A stretch of DNA of 64,000 bases from Poecilobothrus nobilitatus (taxonomy: Eukaryota > Arthropoda > Insecta > Diptera > Dolichopodidae): contig OX352772.1 in assembly GCA_947095535.1 (NCBI GenBank), positions 225,330,994 through 225,394,993 on the forward strand, written 5' to 3'. A program made the position numbers and the translations under genes. The notes under the pieces were generated by a model, which saw nothing but the letters and a program-made list of their open reading frames with translations, had not been told where the DNA came from and did not search any database. Of this stretch, positions 31,028 through 42,889 are shown in pieces; the first letter of the stretch is position 1; each line of letters begins with the position of its first letter.

Positions 31028-31990
31028 AAGGGTCCTTCAAATTGAGTTTTCAAAAGTAAATAATTAAAATACATAGAATTTGAATTGAAACTGGAAAAGT
31101 TTTTATTTATTTTTGAAGTACAATGTTTGTCGTTTATACTCTGAAAATGATATCTTCCACGTGACCACCTCTTGCGTCTCTACAGTAACTAATTCCTTTA
31201 TCAAAATGTTCGGTCTGATTCTGGCATAGTAGCGGCTCTATCTCACCAATAACTAGAATAATTTCTGCTTTCAATGCTCCTACGTTTCGAGGATTATCCT
31301 TGTAGACCTGTTCTTTTGCATAGAAAGAAGTCTAACGGTGTCAAATCGCAGGATCTTGAAGACCAATTCACGTCACCGAATCTGCAAATAACACGGTCTG
31401 GAAACTTTGTATGCAGTAATTGCAGTGTTTCTCTGCTGTATGACACGTAGCCCCATCTTGTTAAAACCACATATCCTCAGTATCAATATTTTCTAGTTTT
31501 GTTCATAAAAAGTTGTGATTATGTCGCGATATCCGGTACCGATAGCGGTTATAACTCTTCCAGCATCATTTTCGAAAAAGTTGGGACCAATCACACCACC
31601 AGACCACAATACACGCCACACAGTGACCCTTTGCGGGTGCGTTGGCTTCTCTTGGATCACGCGAGGGTTTTCCTCACCCCAACTATGACAGTTTTGTTTA
31701 TCAACGTAGCCACCGATCTCGAAATGTTCTTCGTCTGAAAAGATGATTTTTTTTTGAAAAATGGTTTTGTTTGCAGTATACAATTGGCAAAGTCCCGACG
31801 CATGGAATGATCTTGTGGCAGCAATTCTCGTGTAAATTGAACTTTGTAGGCCTTCAACGCTAAATCTTAGGGCATAATACGCCATACAGTTAACTCTAAA
31901 AGTCCCAATTCTTGTGAACGTCGGGAAATTGACATCGTGGCATCAGCTGTAACACTATCACTCACAAAACAAGGAATAGAAAATTCTGTA
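31028..31990 (-). pseudogene. Tc1/mariner-superfamily transposase, frameshifted
   Basis: The minus strand encodes most of a mariner-type transposase in several frames. N-terminal side: ATMSISRRSQELGL, WRIMP, ALKAYKVQFTRELLPQDH. Middle (31493-31885): IIFSDEEHFEIGGYVDKQNC, with the first catalytic Asp, then HSWGEENPRVIQEKPTHPQR and WSGGVIGPNFFENDAG. C-terminal side (31130-31490, broken): MWFQQDGATCHTAEKH with the second catalytic Asp, then NPRNVGALKAEIILVIGEIE and RDARGGHVEDIIF. At least three frameshifts or stops. A possible TIR (AGGGTCCTTCAAATTGAG) lies at about 31028; the other end is not evident. Confidence 0.8.
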
Positions 31991-32051
31991 TACGTATATA
32001 AAAATTAGTGAAGTATTATCAATTACACTTAATTGCCAAAATGTGCCTGTT

Positions 32052-33845
32052 ATTGGTCGCGTTCAGTAGCATCTAGCGCTACAAAAAAACTGCAGCGCTC
32101 GATAAAATTTTCTACTGAACGATTTTAGACTCAGATCTCTACATTGAAAATGACGTTAGAACAAGTTTATCATATATAGGTTTTTCAATAAATTTATTTA
32201 TACTTTGCAATAGGATATCATACAAATAGTAAGAAAACACTTTTTTTTTTAAGTCAAATCAAGTTTGTTTTATTGCACAAATTCATAAGCTTAATAAAAT
32301 TTAGATATGTATGTAGGTAAAAGAAGATATTAAGGAAGCGAGAGAGAAAAACATTCGTTGATACTTTTGGATATCAAGTTTATAAAATAATAAAAACGAA
32401 AACGTAAACAAAATGACGTGTAATCCCTATTTATGTTATTATTTACATAAATAGTAAGAAAAGAATTTTTTCAAGTCAAATCAAGTTGGTTTTTATTGCC
32501 CAATTTCATTTTTGGCTTTTGTTCTTATTTGTACAGGAATACAAGAAAATATAAATCTGAAAATAAAAAAACCTGATTTTGTAAAATTTAGAACAATAAT
32601 GAAATAAGAAAAACAACACTTATGTATACTAAAGTAAATACACATGAATTTTAAAAATATTTTGCATTCTTTTAATTTCTGTTTACCTGGAGTAAAATAA
32701 ATAGTAAAAACTAATTTGCCTCTTTCAAACAATTTAAAGCTTATGAATGAATACTTATAGTAAAAGAAAAAGGCATTAGATACTGTAAGGAATGAAAAAA
32801 ATCAAAAACAGAGTAACTGCTTTTGGTACTCTGGTAGATGTATAAAAATAATAAAAAAAATTCAGCTATCTCCACCACAGGACCGACCGCTATTATACAA
32901 AAAGTATAAAGCCAAAATTCACAGATTTTTTTCATAATAATTTATATCAAAGCAAAATAACTTCTAATAATTTAACATAATTTTTTTTCAATAACAATAA
33001 TAAGCAATGAATTAATCGTAAAATATATGTACATTCATTCATACATCCATACATATGTCCATAATATTTTTTTTTATTTAAAAATATTAGAAGTAAAAAA
33101 TATTGAAAACTGTACAATACAAAACTATCAAACAAACATAACATTAATATTGCATCTGCTAACAAAAACTTTATCGTTTAAATTTTGCGTCATCAACAAA
33201 AGAATAATATATAAATTTTTAGAGATATAAAACAAAAAAAAATATGTATGAAATTTGCATTTAGAAAAAAACTTAAATAAAATTAACGTTCGTCGAATCA
33301 AAAAATGGCAAAGTTGTTGCTCTTTACTTGTGTAACAATTTTTCTTAAGAATTTTTCTCATAATATTTTTTAGTTACGAAATATTCGTAAAAAACCTAAA
33401 AATGACACTAGTAAACTACTACCTCGGTTGTCCGATTTGTTCCAAAAGCTTATCAATGGTCGCGTTCAGGAGAATCTACTGAATTGCAGCAGTATAGCAT
33501 ATAGCGCTGCATGTTTGTACTGAACGATTGTCAGCAAAATTAAATGATATTTAATTTTGTGTGACATTTCGTATATTTTTATTTCATTTAAATCGCATTT
33601 TTGTTTTGTAAATCTTATATTTTTTTATCTCTCAATTAACCAATTTTTAAAAAAATGCTTGAAATCTTGAAAAATTCTCAAAAAATTTTGTAAATAAAAA
33701 TTTTTGAAAAAGTCGCTACATAGTTTAGCGTAAAATTTTCTTGCTGCATAATTCATGTAGCGCTACATAAAAAAATTGTTCAGTAGAAAATTTTATCGAG
33801 CGCTGCAGTTTTTTGTAGCGCTAGATGCTACTGAACTCGACCAAT
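32052..33845. mobile_element. Non-autonomous DNA element with ~68-bp inverted ends
   Basis: Long inverted arms: ATTGGTCGCGTTCAGTAGCA.. (32052-32120) and its complement ..CTACTGAACTCGACCAAT (33778-33845), with several mismatches. A third, more diverged copy of the end (TGGTCGCGTTCAGGAG..) starts at 33457 facing right. The right part may therefore be a separate element of about 390 bp, with the left arm a solo or nested piece. The ends are rich in AGCGCT motifs. No TSD and no transposase were found. Confidence 0.55.
32225..32505 (+). repeat. Pair of ~58-bp direct repeats 223 bp apart
   Basis: ATAGTAAGAAAACAC..AAGTCAAATCAAG (32228-32275) recurs in diverged form at 32451-32498, with TTGTTTTATTGC / TTTTTATTGCC continuations. 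No coding sequence lies between. Origin unknown, possibly duplicated filler in the surrounding element. Confidence 0.35.
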
Positions 33846-34459
33846 CTGAGATATTGACATCAAAACTTTAAATATGACATTCCAAAAAATTGCGCTTTGT
33901 CGTTTAGACGCACACCACCCTTACATATGACACACGCACGGCAGCACATTTTAAAAATGCATGAGAATTGAAACGTCATGCGGACATTGTAATAGTCATA
34001 GCTAATAATACTAATTTTAAAGTTTTCTATGGAAAATCGAAAATTTTAAAATTAAAAAAATTAAAGAAAGATACGCACCAGAAAAGAAAGGGAAAAGGAA
34101 TAATTTAAGACCAAAAAATTTAGGATCGGACCAATTTACGAGAGTTATTCAAAACCCACCTAAAGTATACTCTACCCCAAATTAATTCTGAACCATTTTT
34201 GTGTTTAAAAAATTTATTATTATAACTGCAATTGGTTTTTTACCCAACGATATACATATTTTATCTACGAAAACGCTAAAAACTAAAAATATAATTAATA
34301 TATAATAAAATCTTTAGCTGATTTACTCAAGTGATATGATATATCATAATATGTTTATGCAAGACCACCTATGTATATACTCACCTATATCAAAGACTAT
34401 ACATATATTTGTATAGTCTTTGCCTATATAGATGGTCTTGATATATGTATTGTTTTGTT
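33846..34459. repeat. Gene-free stretch with an 81-nt hairpin
   Basis: No gene recognised. At 34360-34440 the sequence CAAGACCACCTA..AAAGACTATACA..TGTATAGTCTTT..TAGATGGTCTTG folds back on itself. It has a perfect 12-bp inner stem around a short AT loop and a paired outer stem with internal mismatches. The size suits a tiny foldback element or a miRNA-precursor-like hairpin; neither is proven. Confidence 0.4.
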
Positions 34460-35329
34460 ATAATTTTTCTTTCTATTTTATTTATTTATTTATTCTTAAT
34501 TACAATTAAAATTATAATTAACAAAAATTTTTTTCTAAGCACTAGCTATTCAGGCTATCGGCTTATTCTTTAAAAATAAATTCTTCACAATATACTATTA
34601 TTTATTTTTTTTATTTGGTTGAAACCTAATCTTTTATTTTGTTTATTATAAATTACGTTGAAATATTTTTTTATAGGTAAATGTGTTTACAGAGTTTTAA
34701 TTTATTTAATTCATTTAAAGTAATTCTTTACATTAAAATAGTTGAAAACTAATTATAATATTTTAATTCATTATATTCTTTTTTTGGCCTGTAATGTTTT
34801 TATATTAGTTTACACATTTTTAATTTACATATTTTAGAAAAAAAAAATTATCGGTACAAAAGTTATTACAAATATATGTACATATTAATTTCTACACATA
34901 CTTATTATATTTATTACAATATATTATGATTTAGATAGATATTATTGTTGTTATTTTATACATAAACGTTAAAAAATAATAAATATAACTGTTAATTCAT
35001 TATTTGCAAAAAAAAAATTTTGGTTTTGTTGTTTATTAATATATTTAAATGTGTTTAATGATTTTTAATTTATTTAGAAAAGTGAATATTGCTTTTATGT
35101 TATTATCAGTGGCGTGCATTAAAATTTCAGAAGGGTTTTTGTTTTGAAAAATGTCTGCCTTAATTTGGTTTATAGCTGTACATTGATGAAGGATGTGGGT
35201 TAAGGTTAATGGGAAGTTATTACATAATAGACAAACTGGTTGTTGTTCGCCTTTTAAGATGAATGAATGCGATATATGTGTGTTCCAGACGTAATCTAAT
35301 GAACACATTAATAGAACTTTTTTACTCAT
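34460..35329 (-). pseudogene. C-terminal end and 3' UTR of an I/R1-like retrotransposon
   Basis: The open frame at 35045-35329 (minus) reads HISHSFILKGEQQPVCLLCN and LTLTHILHQC, then IKAIFTFLNKLKI. The C..C...T..HIL..C pattern lies just downstream of RNase H in I/R1-type ORF2 proteins. It is the likely 3' end of the element whose RT and RNase H start lie at 40.85-42.9 kb, now separated from it by the 5.5-kb CR1-like insertion. About 580 bases of AT-rich 3' sequence follow. Confidence 0.6.
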
Positions 35330-35697
35330 TTCTATTATTTTATTTTATTTTATTATAAATACCAAGCGAGGTATGTACATATTATATGAATACAATTCTT
35401 TTTTTTTTGTTTCTTTTTTTTTTAACAATTTTTGTTTTCTTTTTTTACCAAAAAAAGAAAACAAAAACATGAAATATGATTACAGGGCGCTTAACTTAAC
35501 TTAAAAAAATTTTTTTAAATTAAATTATTACTTTTTTAACATTGACATTAAATTCAAAACAGTACTTAAATTCGTAACAAAACTTTAATTTTTACAATAC
35601 TTTAATAAAATTGATGACTTAAGCAAAATGCACTTTGTCTAAGGTCATTGAAGGGAAAAATGTTGGTGTAATTTAGATTTAAATGTTCTTTTTGAAA

Positions 35698-37825
35698 TTA
35701 ATGAAGAACAAGTTGACTGTGTTTATTGAAGATAGTGCAAAATCTGTTAATTGGTTCATTTCTTCCGTATTCTGTTCTATGAGTTTGTTCAACTAGGAAT
35801 TTCGTGTATCTTGTGTGCCTTACCCTATCATTTACGATAAAATTGTTTTTCAAATATTCAATGTGAATATTGTCATAAAGAACATCGTAGGTGAAGCAAG
35901 ATGAAGAAATTTTTCTTCGAGATGACAAGGTTAGCATTTTTAAAGATTTAAGTCTTATATTGTAACTCGGAAGATTAGCATAGTCGGAAGGATTAAACTG
36001 AATTCTTAAAGCAAATAAGAGAAATTGTTTTTGAACTGATTCAATTCTATCAGAATTTATTTGAAAAACTGGATGCCAAATAATGTTACCATATTCTAAA
36101 ATAGATCGTATTAGGGAACAGTAGAGAGCTTTTGTCACTGCTATATTGTGAAATTCTTTCGCTCTTCTTTTAATAAATCCCAACATTTTATTTGCTTTTG
36201 AGATCATGAAGTCATAGTGTAAGTTAAAGCTAAGTTTATCGTCGAGGATAATACCAAGATCAGTAATACTGTATATCCGTTCAAGAGTTAGGTTTTGAAT
36301 TGTATAGTCGTTAAGAATAGAAAATTGTTTACGAGTGAAACTTATGGATTTACATTTCTGTACGTTTAATTCCAAATTGTTAAATGAGCACCATTCTTGT
36401 AAATTATTGAGTTTTGACTGCTGTAACGTTATATCAGAACTATTTTTAATCACTTGATATATTTTTAAGTCGTTTGCAAACGCAATGTGCGGAATATCAC
36501 CTAATTTGTCAGATAAGTCAGAAATAAATATATTAAACAATAGTGGACCTAAATGACTACCTTGTGGTACTCCTGAAGTGACATCGATAGTTTTTGATAA
36601 TATACCTTGGAATTTAACATTTTGAGTTCTTCCTGTAAGATAAGAACGGAGCCATAAAAGAATAGGACCAGATATACCAAACGTAGCAAGTTTTTTTTAA
36701 CAAAATGATGCAATCAATACGATCAAGAGCTTTGCTGAAATCTGTGTAAATTGCATCAACTTGGTACCCTTTTTCCATTTGATTCAAAATTTCAGATGTG
36801 TATATCATAAGGTTCGTAGTAGTAGAACGGCCTTTTCTAAAACCATGCTGTTGTTCATTAAGTTTTGTATCGATAATTGGCATAATTTTACTGACAAAAA
36901 TTTTTTCGAACATTTTAGGTATAGTCGATAAAATAGTTATACCACGGTAGTTTTCCACAGATGCTTTATAACCCTTTTTATGAAAAGGAGTCAAAAAGGA
37001 GGATTTCCATACATCTGGAAACATCCCTGTCGATAATGACCAATTAAAAATAGTATGCAGCGGGTGAACAAGATATTGAGCACAATTATACAAAAAGGTC
37101 GGTGCGATTAAGTCAGGACCAGCGCCTTTTTTGATGTCAAGGTTCTTTAATGCTTCAAAAATGTCATTGTCAAAAAGATGCAAGTCGGAAATTAATGAAT
37201 TAGGACTATTTATTGAATTGAAATTTATATAATTCCTATTAGGGAAGAGTTCTTGTGGCCGATAAACTTTTTGAAAATTATCAGCAAAGAAATTACAGAT
37301 ATCTCTTGGACAAGAGGAAAAAGTATTGTCAATTGACATAGAATTTGGGTAACCAAAGGTTTTACGTTTAGTGTTAACGAAGTCAAAAAATTTTTTGGGA
37401 TCTGTAATTAATCTATTACCGATATTAGTAACGTAAATGTCATATGCTGAATTTGCTTTAAGCTTAAAATCTAAGTTAGGATTATTTGTATTTTTTATTC
37501 TTTTGAAGAGTTTATTGCGTTGGTTACGCAATGTCCTGAGATCTCTATTTAACCAAGGTTCAGTGGTTTTATCTTTTTTTCGTATTTTTGGCACAAATGA
37601 ATTAATTATTTCAAAAATTTTTAAATAGAAGATAGAGATAGATGAGTTAATATCCTGTTGTGATAACAGGTCGGGCCAATTAATAACTGACAAAGCATAA
37701 TTTATACTTTGGTAGTCAGCATTTTGAAAATCATATACAATTGCATTATTGTATGATTTGAAAAAGTTTGGGCTAGTAGTTGTAAACTCAAAGAGTGGTG
37801 TTAGTAAAAGGATTTGCTGCATCAT
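35698..37825 (-). pseudogene. RT domain and C-terminus of the CR1-like element
   Basis: Two overlapping-frame blocks. The first (37825-36614, 403 codons) covers the linker and RT fingers/palm: KGAGPDLIAPTFLYNC, PDVWKSSFLTPFHKKG, NYRGITILSTIPKMFEKIF, EQQHGFRKGRST and YTDFSKALDRID (motif A, Asp present). A frameshift near 36660, at a run of eight T's, leads to the second block (36540-35698), which has HIAFANDLKIYQ where the family has FADD. The first catalytic aspartate of the YxDD box is Asn here. Thumb motifs follow (NVQKCKSISFTR, ITDLGIILDDKLSFNLHYDF, LIRSILEYGNIIWHP). Non-functional. Confidence 0.8.
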
Positions 37826-38480
37826 CAGCGAGTTTTACCACCACTCTGTCATATGCATTCGAAAATGCATGATCCAACCATTTGTTGTTGTTATTAGTAA
37901 AACTGATAATCTGTTGCAAATCGTTACCATAAAAAGTACTAATTAGACCGAAATCTATTTCGTCAAGAAAATTGATTGGTAGCAACAGATTATCTGATTC
38001 GTCAATTACAAAAGAAATTCTAGGGCGATTAAAATCACCAAACACAAAAATATAATCCTCTTCATTCATTTTAGCGATAATACTGTCATATATATCGTAA
38101 AAATGCAAATATGAAGAGTTGTCAGAATTAGGAGGAAAGTAAACTATACCAAGGTACAAGTAATTTGTACCTAGGCCCTAGGTCTATTTTTATAAATTGG
38201 TGTTCGAATAAGTGACTCGTTATAAGTAACTAGAGGTATACTAGACAAGTAATTTTTATTGCAATTAGCACACCGCCCGTTTTTGAACAGTTATTAGAAA
38301 GATAATCACGGTCGCATCTGTAAACAGACCAATTACTGTCCAGTGTTTCTTCGTTTTTAAAAGAGTTATTTAACCATGTTTCAGTGATAGCTAAAATTAA
38401 ATGAGTTTGCATCAATATATAATTGTTTAAGTTTACTTCTCATACCACTGCAGTTGTGGTACAAAATTTTAAGATTATTG
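37788..38480 (-). pseudogene. Apurinic endonuclease domain of the CR1-like element
   Basis: Frameshifted endonuclease. One frame holds LAITETWLNNSFKNEE (the catalytic Glu motif) and ends with TGGVLIAIK. The next frame holds YLGIVYFPPNSDN, FVFGDFNRPRISF (the GDFN catalytic motif) and WLDHAFSN. The SDH-like terminal motif is degraded to DDAANPF. In living copies this domain nicks target DNA to prime reverse transcription. Confidence 0.75.
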
Positions 38481-38602
38481 ATATTAAGTTTGTTAATGTG
38501 ATTAGCTAATGTAATAATGTTTATATTATTGTTAATGAAAGTAATTGGACATTTACTTTATAATTTTCTCGCGACTGATATAAGTGGTTGTAATAATTAC
38601 TA

Positions 38603-40538
38603 TTAGCAATAGCAACGATAAGTACGAAGGTCGTCATCGATCTCTTTCAACGTTAATCCTATACTTTTATGGTATCTAATATAGAGATTTAGTAAATCTT
38701 TATAATTAGATGGCAAACCCTCGTTATGTATTAAAACTTGTAAATTAGTTCTTGTTTTGCCTTCTATGACACAGTTGTTGGGGTCATTATGCAAATTGCA
38801 AGATATAGTCTTACATAGTTGAGAATTCTCTTATCTCTAAATCTGAAAAGTGCATACGTGCTATTCCCACTTAGTGATTGTTGAGTCATTTTTACAATTG
38901 GAGGTATTAACGGATTAAGCGAGAACATATTTCTGTTATTATTATTATTAATAATATTATTATTATTATTATTAATATTATTATTAATATTATTATTGTT
39001 ATTATTATTTGACGAGTTTGTTCCCGGTTTGAACGTTTCCCCTTGTACAAAATTCCCATATCTTTTTCTAACTGGTATTTGTGTATCTGAGATAATATCA
39101 GTATTAGTTGGATGTGTACTGAAATGAACTATTTTTTTGGATTTGAAAGAAGTTGCACGTGGATTGAGAAGAAATAATTTAGTACGAGTCGATAGATTAG
39201 TGTTATTGGAGTGATTCATTAATTTTTTATTATCTTTTATGTCTGAATTGTTGTGTAGTGCAGAGTCAGTGTTATTATTTTTAGAATTATTATTAATATC
39301 TTTAAAAATCTGAACTATAATATCTTTTTTCCAAAACTTGTAAGCTAAAGGATTAAAGGATTTGAATTTTGGTTTGTATCTTAAATTCTTAGGAGTAATA
39401 TCAACTATGTTAACATTATTACAATTAAATTTATGTTTTAATTTATTATTGAGACTACTTACTGTTGAAGAAGCTGGAGGTTTGAGGAAGAATAGAGCAA
39501 CGTTCACAGCATGTTTGATTTCTGTCGTTCTGGATAAAGTGGGAAATTGATCAGAAGTCACCTCATTTGTTAAGTCATTTTGTAATGAGTTGTCATTCAC
39601 AGCATATGATGATGAAGACGGTGAAGTCGGCCAATGATTGGAGGTCTCCGCATTAGCTAATTCATTTTGTAATGAAATGTCATTAACAGTAATTACGGAC
39701 CTCAGCAAAGAATTCACAACTGGCGCAGCAGCACTCACAGCATGTGAGTTAGGTGAAGTTATCAAAGGATCAACTAACGGATCTATTGAGCTAACTACCA
39801 AGACCAAGTTTCGTTGAACAAGAACTGGTAGCTGCTTTTATAAAAGAATTGTAACTTATTGGCTGTTCAGTTTTAGACCAAGCTTCTTTAGAGTTTTCGT
39901 TGATATGAGTTTGATTGTACTTATATGTAACGAAGGATGTGTTGAGACTTTCATCGACTTTGATACACAGATTCTTTCTTCAATGTACGTATTTCATCAT
40001 TCAGCTGCTCAATATTATTTGGTGCGCTGGTACCCATAGAATTACGTAATTCCTGCAGTTTACTATTGAACGATCCCTTCAACTCCTTTGAACAGTTCTC
40101 ATGAGTACTGTCAAGAAGTTTTGAAAAGATCTAATTTTTTATAACAGTAAAGTTCTGCAGCATCTGATCTTTCTGCCTTTCTGCTGATCTGCTAAACGAC
40201 AAATTAAGTAACTCATATTCCTTGGCCATTTCGTTAAAAAATGATGAATTGGTTTTGACAGCTTCATGTCATTTCGCTGCTAGTCCTGAGTATTCATCTT
40301 TATAATTTTTTAGAGATGTTTTAACCTCATCAAACAATAAATTAATACTTCAATGGTAGTTCAAGCAAGTTTCACATACAAAGTATTGGGCCAAGAACGA
40401 AGAATGCCATCCTCTAGAAGCATTTAAGCAGATCCCATGAAAGTGCTTTTTGCAACAATTGTTGCAAGTTACGAGTTCAGTTTTTGCATCAAAAACAGTA
40501 CAAATTGGGTTATCGCATTTATTAATATTAGCATTCAT
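38603..40538 (-). pseudogene. ORF1 of the CR1-like element (PHD-like finger, coiled coil, Asn tract)
   Basis: The N-terminus (40538-40350) is a Cys/His-rich finger: CDNPICTVFDAKTELVTCNN, CKKHFHGICL and FVCETC, the C4HC3 spacing of PHD fingers. About 180 codons with stops (40340-39810) then read as coiled coil (SAERQKDQMLQNFTVIKN, NNIEQLNDEIRTLKKES). The next open block (39807-38764) has QNELANAETSNHWPTSP, KPPASSTVSSLNNKLKHKFN and PVRKRYGNFVQGETFKPGT, then a polyasparagine tract from an AAT/AAC microsatellite at 38936-39010. A short out-of-frame piece (38794-38603) may be the C-terminus. ORF1 proteins of this kind bind element RNA. Confidence 0.65.
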
Positions 40539-40849
40539 TGTTATTTAACTAGAACTTTAATTAGTATGAAAAAAAAAAAATTTCTTTTTATAATAACTTT
40601 TTATGAAAGTAGTTCAAAGTTAAAATAAACGTTAACACAGTTTTTTTTTTCAATATTTTTGTATTATAAATGTTCATATAAGTAAGCACTTTTTATAAAA
40701 GTATTTCAAAGTTAAAGTAAAATAAAAGTTGACACAGTTATATGAAATTAATTTTTTTTAAAATTATTAATAAAAGAATTTTAGCCAAATTATGAAAGTA
40801 ATTAAATAAGTAAAAAAAAAAAACACGTCCACTCAGTTTAACGTAAAGA

Positions 40850-42880
40850 ATGAGAATGATTATTACTATTACCTATACCTTACCTACCTATACCTACCTA
40901 TTAATTGCTGTATTGTGTTTATTGGTTCAGAATTTTTCACAATTTTTAGACCCATCGGTGAATAAAAGTTCCCATTTGTTTTGTTTTAGCTTTACGGTTA
41001 TTTTTATAAATCATTGTTTGTATTGGTTGTAAGTGGTGTTATCTTTCTGTAGAAGAGTTAGATCGTTAATAAATGCATTTTTGTTCAGAAACCATGGCGG
41101 GTATTTTAACTTTGGAGTTTTAGCAGGTGACAGATCAATACTAAGCTGTGTTTTAAGGTTTCACTTACTCCCGATTTCATTTTAATAGGTTTTGTTCTGG
41201 CTTTTAGTAATTAAACTTCTTTATGTAATAGGTCATTTTTATTTGTGAATAATTTCGGAAAATATTTACTCCTGAGAAACATTGTTCTATTTTCTATTGT
41301 GGGAAAACCTGCTTCAGCTAATATATTTTTGACCGGGGTAGTTGTAAACGATCTTAGACTTCTTCTTATAGCAGCATAATATGGTGTATTCATTTTTTTT
41401 AAGTGTGTTGTAGCACTTTTTGCATAGATATGTAGCCCATAGTCAATTTTGGAAAGTATTATTAGTTTATTTATATTTAGTAAAGTGTTAGTACGTACAC
41501 TAGTGTTCTTAGAAGATAGATATTTGATTATATTAGCCTATTGCTGACATTATTTCTAATATAATTGCAATGTTCTTTAAAAGTATTTTTTTTTATAAAA
41601 AATTAAACCTAAAATTTTTAAATTATTTACATTATTGATTTTTGTGTATTTAAAATTTATTTCTGAGCATTTACATTTGCTTATTCTAAATACTTGCATA
41701 TGCTTACATTTATAGATTGAAATTATCGCCCCTGATTGTTTTGACCAGTTTTCGATTGTATCAATGCATCTGAAAAATGTTTTTCGATTAAATTTGAATT
41801 TTTTGTTTTGAAAGAATATACAAATCATCTGCATAAAGACAGTGTTGTAAATTATTTTGATTTGTTCACAATTTCCTAATATCTTTGAACGCCCTGTTCA
41901 CCCTGCAACGTATTTTCTTGTTGTTTAAGAAAACCTTTACGAAATTGAACATTTTTGGACCCACTTTCCATTCTTGTAATTTATTTAAAATAATATTTGG
42001 ATTTATCTTTTCGAAGGCTTTTACAAAGTCTACAGACAATATTGAAGTATGGTTTTTGGTCGATAAGTTTTTAGGAATTATGTGATCTATATATAGTAGT
42101 ATGTCTGTTGTGCTGGAATTTGTTTTAAAGCCAATTTGATTTGGGGAGAGCAAATCATTATATGAAAGATACCATATTAAACGCTTGGAAATAATTTTTT
42201 CTAAGCTTTTGCCTATAGATGGTAGTAGAGAGATCGGCCTATAGCTTTAAATATTGGTAATGTCTTTATTTGGTTTTTTTATAGGTATGACTATGGCTAT
42301 TTTGTACATTTGGGGGATTATAACGGTATTGTAAATATTATTACATAGATCAAGAATTCTAAATTTAAACTTTTGAGAGCATTTTCTCAACATTTCATAT
42401 ATTATTTTGTCTTGTCCTGGCGGAATACCTTTTGGAGATTTTAAACTGCTTTCAATTTCGTTCAAATTTATTTTAAGGTCTAAGTAATTGTTTTTGTTGT
42501 ACGAGAGTTCATTGTGGTAGTTAGGGTCGGTTGATTTTGGAACATTCTGAATAGTATTCAGCAAAACTTGAAGAAAATTACTACTGGATCTTCTATTATG
42601 TTTGAACCTATATTTAATGATTTTATCTGAAAGGGGGTATATGGGCCTGTTAGAAATGTAATTTTTTTCCGTAAAGTATTTACTGGTGTATTTGGATTTA
42701 AAGTTTTTATAAATTCTTTAAATTTTTGTTTTTTTGCATTTTTTTTCTCCTTGTTGAATGTTGCATTTTTTTCCAATATGTTATTAAGTTTTCTATTGTG
42801 TTGTTCTTGCGGTAATTTCTCTAAGCTATTTGTTTTTGTTCTCTCAAAAATTTTTCTTTTTTTTTTTTCTTTATTGAAAT
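40850..42880 (-). pseudogene. I/R1-like non-LTR element: RT, connector and start of RNase H
   Basis: The minus strand, in several frames, encodes an RT: SPKGIPPGQDKIIYEMLRKC, MYKIAIVIPIKKPNKD, LSPNQIGFKTNSSTTDILL and LSVDFVKAFEKINPNIIL (motif A). Next come an active-site-region remnant near 41860, KCKHMQVFRISK with NNLKILGLIF, the post-RT connector SLRSFTTTPVKNILAEAGFP, and finally LLFTDGSKNC, the start of an RNase H domain. RNase H after RT is characteristic of the I group. The remainder of RNase H is missing. The CR1-like insertion begins at about 40840, and the C-terminal end is found at 35329-35045. Confidence 0.7.
40869..40905 (+). repeat. Short CCTA/TACC microsatellite
   Basis: ACCTATACCTTACCTACC and the following repeats form an imperfect (CCTA)n tract at the junction between the CR1-like 5' end and the I-like fragment. 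Confidence 0.6.
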
Positions 42881-42889
42881 TTTTTTTAT

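Larger units (their letters stand above)
35335..40840 (-). mobile_element. Near-full-length CR1/Jockey-superfamily non-LTR retrotransposon
   Basis: About 5.5 kb on the minus strand. It holds a short 5' UTR, ORF1 with an N-terminal PHD-like finger and coiled coil (40538-38603), an apurinic endonuclease (about 38480-37790), RT (37825-35698), and a 3' UTR ending in an (AAAAT)n-type tail at about 35337-35360. There is no RNase H. ORF1 with a PHD finger plus EN-RT without RNase H suggests a CR1/Daphne/Kiri-like lineage. It is inserted into an I/R1-like element. Five or more frameshifts or stops inactivate it. Confidence 0.75.

Noticed and set aside
33965..34185. Possible plus-strand exon with a KKGKRNNLRPKNL stretch
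   Set aside because: When the frame is followed exactly, only about 54 codons are open, with no start or splice signals of quality and no family resemblance.
38936..39010. AAT/AAC repeat that could look like a regulatory or CRISPR-like array
   Set aside because: A trinucleotide microsatellite encoding polyasparagine inside ORF1. No spacers.
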